Under the pieces are notes generated by a model. That model saw nothing but the letters and a program-made list of their open reading frames with translations, was not told the DNA's origin and did not search any database. The position numbers and the translations under genes were made by a program. A DNA stretch of 64,000 nt, from contig CAVVGE010000019.1 of the NCBI GenBank assembly GCA_963747735.1, positions 711,602 to 775,601 on the forward strand. The letters are read 5' to 3'. Shown in pieces: positions 63,608-64,000 of the stretch; the first letter of the stretch is position 1, and the number at the start of each line of letters is the position of its first letter. This stretch comes from AP-15 sp963747735 (GTDB lineage: Bacteria; Pseudomonadota; Alphaproteobacteria; ATCC43930; CGMCC-115725).

Positions 63608-64000
63608 CTATTTCAGCTGGTCCGCGGCCGTGTCGAGACCGGCCTTGTCGAGACCCGCCTTGGCGCAGACTTCGTCCTTGTCGCCGCCGGGCGAGCCGGA
63701 GACGCCGACCGCACCCACGACATCGTCGCCGATCTTGATCGGCAGCGCCCCTTGGGCGGCGATGACGCCGGAGAGATGGACGAGGCCGGTCGTCGGGTTG
63801 TCCTTGACGCGCTTGGCGAAATCGCCGGAGGAGATGCGGAAGGTGCGCGCCGTGTAGGCCTTGCGGCGGCTGTTCTCGACGGTGTGCGGCGAAGCGTCGT
63901 CGCCGCGCAGCACGACGATGACTTGCCCGTCGCGCCCGACCACGGTGACCGAGACGCGGTTCCCTTGCGCCTTGCAGGTATCGGCGGCGGTCGTGGCGAT
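63608..64000 (-). CDS. GlcG/HbpS-like heme-binding protein, cut by window edge
   Basis: Reads from the right edge to a stop at 63608; at least 130 codons are visible and the start lies beyond 64000. SVTVVGRDGQVIVVLRGDDA, ENSRRKAYTARTFR and AQGALPIKIGDDVVGAVGVSGSPGGDKDEVCA (two adjacent motifs) match the GlcG/HbpS family, which binds heme or small ligands. A preceding IATTAADTCKAQGN suggests more N-terminal sequence upstream. Just 71 bp from the TPP enzyme start, same strand, so probably cotranscribed with it. Confidence 0.75.
   Translation of the reverse strand: MATTAADTCKAQGNRVSVTVVGRDGQVIVVLRGDDASPHTVENSRRKAYTARTFRISSGDFAKRVKDNPTTGLVHLSGVIAAQGALPIKIGDDVVGAVGVSGSPGGDKDEVCAKAGLDKAGLDTAADQLK

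Overview
The window is GC-rich chromosomal DNA with densely packed genes. It is most likely from an alphaproteobacterium, probably a Rhodospirillales-like soil or environmental organism. The reasons are the CIRCE-controlled groESL operon, an ETF-ubiquinone oxidoreductase/TPR/ispE cluster on one strand, and a heavy load of catabolic enzymes: CaiB-type CoA transferase, two LLM flavin monooxygenases, ACMSD-like amidohydrolases, three SDRs and many alpha/beta hydrolases. No rRNA, CRISPR array, transposase or phage structural gene was seen. One tRNA-Gln is present.

Layout. 0-3 kb: a D-aminoacylase-type amidohydrolase and an alpha/beta hydrolase on the minus strand. 3.1-4.6 kb: an HNH toxin gene, an overlapping DUF2019 immunity gene and a second broken toxin tip. 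4.7-7.6 kb: a Tat-exported SMP-30 protein, a hydrolase and a stand-alone 5'-3' exonuclease. 7.6-10.3 kb: a Wzz-type chain-length protein fused to a degenerate tyrosine-recombinase domain, overlapping a secreted protein gene. 10.4-15.1 kb: a plus-strand catabolic operon (CoA transferase, MetE-like protein, hydrolase, LLM enzyme). 15.4-24.9 kb: a lipoprotein pseudogene, glycine-zipper lipoprotein, two MFS carriers, acyl-CoA synthetase, Ku, hydrolase, and a truncated DJ-1/PfpI gene facing a GlxA-type regulator. 25.2-27.3 kb: CIRCE, groES, groEL and a terminator. 27.5-30 kb: MFS carrier and amidohydrolase. 30-34.4 kb: tRNA-Gln, ispE (frameshifted), TPR protein and ETF-QO.

34.5-47.2 kb mixes an orphan RHH antitoxin with a deleted PIN toxin, SDRs, amidohydrolase, FMN reductase, ROK kinase, DUF2272 lipoprotein, a chimeric pseudogene, a protein phosphatase, a frameshifted MlaC-like gene, an unknown multi-pass membrane protein, an aldo/keto reductase and MmgE/PrpD. 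47.6-51.1 kb is a decaying island: a glycosyltransferase-like gene spread over three frames, a TPR gene over two frames and a truncated methyltransferase meeting it head-on. 51.2-54.4 kb: SDR, family 9 glycosyltransferase and LLM enzyme. 54.7-57.0 kb: a single-gene candidate defence protein (DUF262 + HNH + AlbA_2/Schlafen). 57.1-64 kb: GMC oxidoreductase, VOC protein, class III cyclase, cupin, a TumE/TumA-type toxin-antitoxin pair, a TPP enzyme and a GlcG-like protein cut by the window edge.

The most interesting points are the DUF262-HNH-AlbA_2 fusion, the Wzz-recombinase fusion, the toxin/immunity/second-tip module and the TumE/TumA pair. Several frameshifts are one-base indels, four of them in G or T runs, and one lies in ispE, normally essential. 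Sequencing error must therefore be separated from real gene decay before the pseudogene calls are used.
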